64,000 nucleotides of DNA from assembly GCA_026545765.1 (NCBI GenBank), contig JAIFAC010000141.1:62001-126000 (forward strand), in the 5' to 3' direction. The notes beneath the pieces are model-generated. The model ran no database searches. It was given only the letters and a program-made list of their open reading frames with translations, and was not told where the DNA came from. Of this stretch, positions 59,776-64,000 are shown piece by piece; the stretch's first letter is position 1; every line of letters starts with the position of its first letter. The position numbers and the translations under genes are program-made. The stretch comes from Plantago major. Taxonomy: Eukaryota; Streptophyta; Magnoliopsida; Lamiales; Plantaginaceae.

Positions 59776-62700
59776 TCAGTTCTTTGGTAGCTCCATTAAT
59801 CCAAGACTATGTCTTAAGGCTAAGAATCTACTTTCTTGTAGTGGCTTAGTGAAGATATCTGCAAGTTGGTCTTCAGTGCCAATCTTGAGTATCTCTATAT
59901 TGCCTTTTTCAACATAGTCTCTAATGAAGTCGTGTCTAACATCAATGTGCTTTGTTCTTGCATGAAACTTAGGATTCTGAGTTATGGCAATAGCACTTGT
60001 GTTGTCACAGAAAATCAGAGTTTTGTCTTCATTGACCTCATAGTCTCTGAGTTGTTATTGTATCCACAATATCTGTGAAGCACAACACCCAACAGCAATA
60101 TATTCAGCCTCTGTGGTAGATGTGGCAATTGATTTTTGTTTCTTGCTGAACCATGATATTAATCTAGCACCAAGAAATTGACAAGTTCCTGAGGTGCTTT
60201 TTCTATCAAGCAATGATCCAGCATAGTCAGAATCTGAATAGCTGACTAAACTCAATCCACTGTCTTTTGAATACCACAATCCAACTTCTACAGTACCCTT
60301 TACATACCTTAATATTTTCATAGCAATGTTGTAGTGTGATTGCATTGGATTTATGAAATCGCTTTACACTCAACTACATATTGAATATCGGTCTACTTGC
60401 GGTGAGTGATGAGACCGATCAATTTCCTATACTTGTGTTCTTCAACACTCTTGTCGATTCGATAGGTCATTTTGGTTCCAATGCTCATAGGTATCTTAGC
60501 ATTCTTTTCAGAAGGCTTTAGATTAAACTTGTTGAGCATGTCCTTTGCATACTTTGTTTGACTAATGAATATTCCATCATTAAGTTGCTTGACTTGCAGT
60601 CCTAGGAAGTAGTTTAATTCTCCCATCATGCTCATCTCAAATTTACTTTTCATGAGCTCAGCAAAGTCTTCACAAAGTTGCTTGTTTTTAGATCCAAATA
60701 TAATGTCATCAACATATACTTGAACTAAAAGTAGTTTCCCATCATGGTTCAATGTAAAGAGTGTTTTATCAACATCTCCTTTCTTGAAACCACTTTCTAG
60801 TAGGTATCTGGACAATGTATCATACCATGCTCTTGGAGCTTGTTTCAGCCCATACAAAACTTTCTGAAGCTTATAAACCATTCTACTTTCTGTGGAAACC
60901 TCAAAGCCTGGTGGTTGTTCAACATAGACTTCTTCAGCAAGTTCACCGTTTAGGAATGCACTTTTAACATCCATCTGATAAACTTTAAAGTCATTATGAG
61001 CTGCAAAGGCTAGAAATAGTCTAATTGCATCCAATCTTGCAACTGGAGCATATGACTCGTCAAAATCTAGTCCTTCTATCTGGATGAATCCCTTGGCAAC
61101 CAACCTTGCTTTGTTTCTGGATATTTCACCAGACTCATTCATTTTATTTCTGAAAACCCACTTGGTTCCAATTACAGATATTCCGTCAACAAATGGAACT
61201 AGTTTCCAGACTTTGTTTCTCTCAAATTGATCCAACTCTTCTTGCATTGCAGAGATCCAATATTGATCCTTCAGTGCTTCATCTATAGTTTTAGGTTCAA
61301 TATTTGAGATAAAACATTCATAGAGCGAATCTGCATTTCCAGCAATTGCTCTCCTAGTTCTAACACCCTGATCTAAAGGACCGATCACATCCTTGGCAGG
61401 ATGATTTCTTATCCATTTCATAATGGGTTTTGAACTAGTAGGATCAATATCATTTTGATCTGAATGTGAATCAATATGATTTTGATGGGATACTTTTGCA
61501 GTATCTGAGATATCTGACACATGAGAAATGTCATGGATATCTGACACTTTTTCAGTGTTAGAGATATCTGGAATTTGATTTTCAGCAATCTCATTCTCAG
61601 AAACCTCTTCATGATGAAGGTTCTCAGTAACCTGTTCCATTTTTGGAATTCTCATAGGAAATTCTTCATCATGTCTTAGAGTCATCTGGTTGTTACTAAG
61701 CAATGGTTTCTTTTCATCGCCAGATTCATCCTCAAAGTGGATGATAGAATTGTTTCCTTTTGAGGATTCTTCTTCAGAATCTTTAATCATCAGTTCTTTG
61801 AACCTATCTGAGAGATCATCATTTAAGGGTATTTTCTTGTTTCTTTCGTAGAAAACTACATGAACAGATTCTTCAATCTTTTGCATTCTTTTGTTGTATA
61901 TTCTATAGGCTTTGCTATTCAGAGAATAACCAAGAAATACTCCTTCATCTGCCTTTGGTTGAAATGTTCTCAAGTACTCTTTTCCATTGTTAAGAACGAA
62001 ACATCTGCAACCAAACACCCTTAGATGTTTGATACTAGAAGTCTACCAATCAAAAGCTCATAAGGAGTGTTGTCATGGTGCTTGATCGGACATCTATTTT
62101 GAGTGTAGCGGTGAGTTTGACTTCAACCCAATATATTTCACTTATTTCGATGTCGTGAGCATTGTTCTTGCCGCTTCTTTTAGGTCCTATTCTTCCTTTC
62201 GGCAACACCATTTTGTTGTGGTGTTCTTACGGAAGATAGTTGATGTTATATACCTTTGCGGTATAAAACTCTTTTATGTCTTGGTTCACAAACTTCGGTA
62301 CCATAGTGCGATACGATTCTGAGATACCTTGTCGTTTTCATGATTTCAAGCTTATTGACAAGTTGGGTATTTCAACCCTTGCATCAGATTTTGTTTGAAA
62401 TACAACCCAGTGAATCTTGAGTAATCATCAACAATAACGGACCATACTTCTTTCTGCATAGGCGGTTATAGAGGATTCAAAGAGATCCATATGTAACATT
62501 TGCAGTGGCCTTTCACTGGAGTGTCTAGTTTTATACTTGAAAGATGTTTTGGATTGTTTTCCCATTTGGCAAGCTGAGCATATACCATCTTTTCTATATA
62601 CTATTTTGGGTAAACCAACCACCAATTCTTTCTTGGCTAGCTTGTTCAGAGTTTTGAAATTCAAGTGACTCATTCTCTTATGCCAGCTTGATTTTTCTTG

Positions 62701-62812
62701 ATGTGGCAGATTGACTCACCATGAGACATTCTTGATTATGGCGGATGCCGATCGACAACATAAAGATTTCCTTTACTGTAACCAAAGTATGCTTTGACTC
62801 ATTGTCAATTAG
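59776..62812 (-). pseudogene. pol: Element D: pol from pre-integrase domain to RNase H
   Basis: Minus strand. The pre-integrase domain at 62428-62673 has MSHLNFKTLNKLAKKE and an intact CSACQMGKQ zinc pair. The integrase core (about 62040-62400) is broken. One frame is open for 541 residues from 62018 to 60393, the longest in the window, covering the integrase C-terminus, the SDIS-rich linker and RT with MDVKSAFLNGELAEE and VYVDDIIFGS (near 60690-60720). RNase H is at 60345-59776, with one in-frame TAA at 60055-60057 replacing a CAA, and ends at LMELPKN and a stop at 59776. Protease and gag are absent because D is truncated at 62812. Confidence 0.93.
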
Positions 62813-64000
62813 GGCAAATTACATTTGACACCCCTCTTAGATTTAATTATTACATCTGGATCCCTGTTAGACAAAGAATAACATCTAAATCCATAGCGAT
62901 ATAAATCAATTACATCTAGGTCCACGAATTTGACTTTTGGCGAATTAAATCGTGGAAAAGCCTATTTTGCCCTCATTCAATTATCAACTTTTGGAAATCA
63001 CCAAGCGACGCTTAGCTTATCATGTCGCGTGCACGCGTGAGGACCTAAATAATTGAATCTAAACTAATATGTAGTCGATGTAATTTTACGGTTTCGAATA
63101 TCACCCTTCAATTTTACGGTTTTAGAATATTATCACCCTTGACTTTCTAAAAGTTCAATTCGGTCCTATAATGTTTTTATTTTGCAATTAGGTGCATCAA
63201 ATTCTCAACTTCAAGTGTTTCTAGTTTCCATAACATTTATTTGAGTCCCTGCAACAATGAAAAATTAATTCATACTAATCCAAAAAAAATAATAATATAC
63301 AAAATTCAAAATTTAAATATAATTTTCAAAAAAAATCTGGACTTATTTGCAAAATAAAAAACTATTTTTGGGACAAATTGAAAGAAATCATAAGTCCTCA
63401 GCAAATCACTTTCACAAAATCGCACACACAACAAAACATTTTATGGGATATACATACTTGATCCTTTTTTTGAATAGACTATTATATCAAGTCCCACGTT
63501 CTGGAGCTAGGAAAAATATAGCATAAAAAGTAGAAAGGCGTAATTATGATTTTATAACGTTCAGGGGCAAAACGGTAATTTAAACAGGTCGAAACAGGCT
63601 GGAAATAAAAAGAATACAATTCCGGCTCCAGTGAGGTTTGAACCACAGACATCTCATAAACAATAGCGACGGATGCTAATCGACTCTTGGCAATTTAAAT
63701 GACAACTATTCCCGACAATTAATATAAACTTTGAGCCTTTGTTTGTTCAAATTATTTACAAACAGCCCCCTGCTCCTACTCAAATTCTCCAAAGCAGGTC
63801 CTTCAGGTTTCTGCAAATTATCAATTCGGTCCCTGCGCATTCTGAAACTTTCCAAACTCCATGAAATCGAACCAAACTCCTCCAAATCCAAGCAAGGGCT
63901 ACGGGAATCAATTACCCATCATCTTCTCCATCTAAAACCATCAATAACAGTCCAAAACATCAAAGAATCGGTCCAACGAATCGTGAATTTTACCTCTGCT
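62813..64000. other. Flanking DNA outside the copia family, unclassified
   Basis: At 62813 the homology to pol stops abruptly, and the sequence becomes gggcaaattacatttgacacc followed by AT-rich DNA. There is no homology to the elements to the left and no convincing gene. The opening resembles ends of dispersed plant repeats, but I cannot name a family. A tRNA-promoter-like ggtttgaacc lies at 63635-63644. Confidence 0.6.

Larger units (their letters stand above)
36122..62812 (-). mobile_element. Element D: Sirevirus-type copia element, 5'-truncated and split by element E
   Basis: Minus strand from a truncated pol (62812) through RT/RNase H, spacer, extra gene and polypurine tract to a full LTR (36122-37683). 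Element E (42390-58007) splits the extra gene. Without E, about 11.1 kb of D remains; 5' LTR, gag and protease are missing. Its 3' flank is the CACTA transposase, so D inserted into that gene. D retains CTG/CAG sites better than B or E and has the longest open pol frame. Confidence 0.9.

Noticed and set aside
63706-63891. Possible small gene in the right flank
   Set aside because: 61 codons, no recognisable motif, no splice or promoter context.
1-64000. Host protein-coding genes, rRNA or tRNA genes
   Set aside because: Every supported coding segment belongs to a copia or CACTA element; nothing in the rest supports a host gene.

Overview
ORGANISM AND CHARACTER. This is nuclear plant DNA, AT-rich and made almost entirely of transposable elements; I find no ordinary host gene. 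Most of it belongs to one family of giant Ty1/copia LTR retrotransposons. The gag and pol sequence, the primer-binding site matching plant initiator tRNA-Met, and an extra gene after pol all point to the Sirevirus (SIRE1/Maximus) lineage. Part of a CACTA (En/Spm) DNA transposon makes up most of the rest. LAYOUT. Five family members are named here. A (minus) is integrase to gag at 1-3130, with its gag start at 18909-19038 and an LTR at 19151-19666. B (plus) is complete, 3131-18908, inserted in the gag of A with a GAATG duplication. X (minus) is the extra gene at 20005-24010, sharing the LTR of A. C (plus) is a truncated copy at 24030-31400. A 40-bp LTR scar (31419-31458) and the CACTA fragment (31459-36121, minus) follow. 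D (minus) runs from its LTR at 36122 to a truncation at 62812 and sits in the CACTA transposase gene. E (plus) is complete, 42390-58007, inserted in the extra gene of D with a CTACC duplication. 62813-64000 is different, unclassified DNA. HOW THE PARTS WORK. Each complete element is about 15.7 kb: a 1.64-1.67 kb LTR with a TATA box, PBS, gag (zinc knuckle plus long coiled coil), pol (protease, integrase, RT, RNase H), then about 5.4 kb holding one further gene, then polypurine tract and LTR. The further gene is the most interesting thing here. It has its own conserved TATA box 185-200 bp before a conserved ATG. It also has a run of about five short (76-102 bp) GT-AG introns in the same orientation as the element, and separately conserved N- and C-terminal blocks. 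The introns and promoter persist in several copies, so the element has been copied without this gene being spliced. READING CAVEAT. Copies differ from one another mainly at CTG and CAG trinucleotides, with small indels and substitutions such as tctg to tacg and cag to cg. These break most reading frames. They do not look like methylcytosine deamination and may be long-read basecalling errors at CHG-methylated sites. The pseudogene calls and any LTR-divergence dating are therefore provisional.
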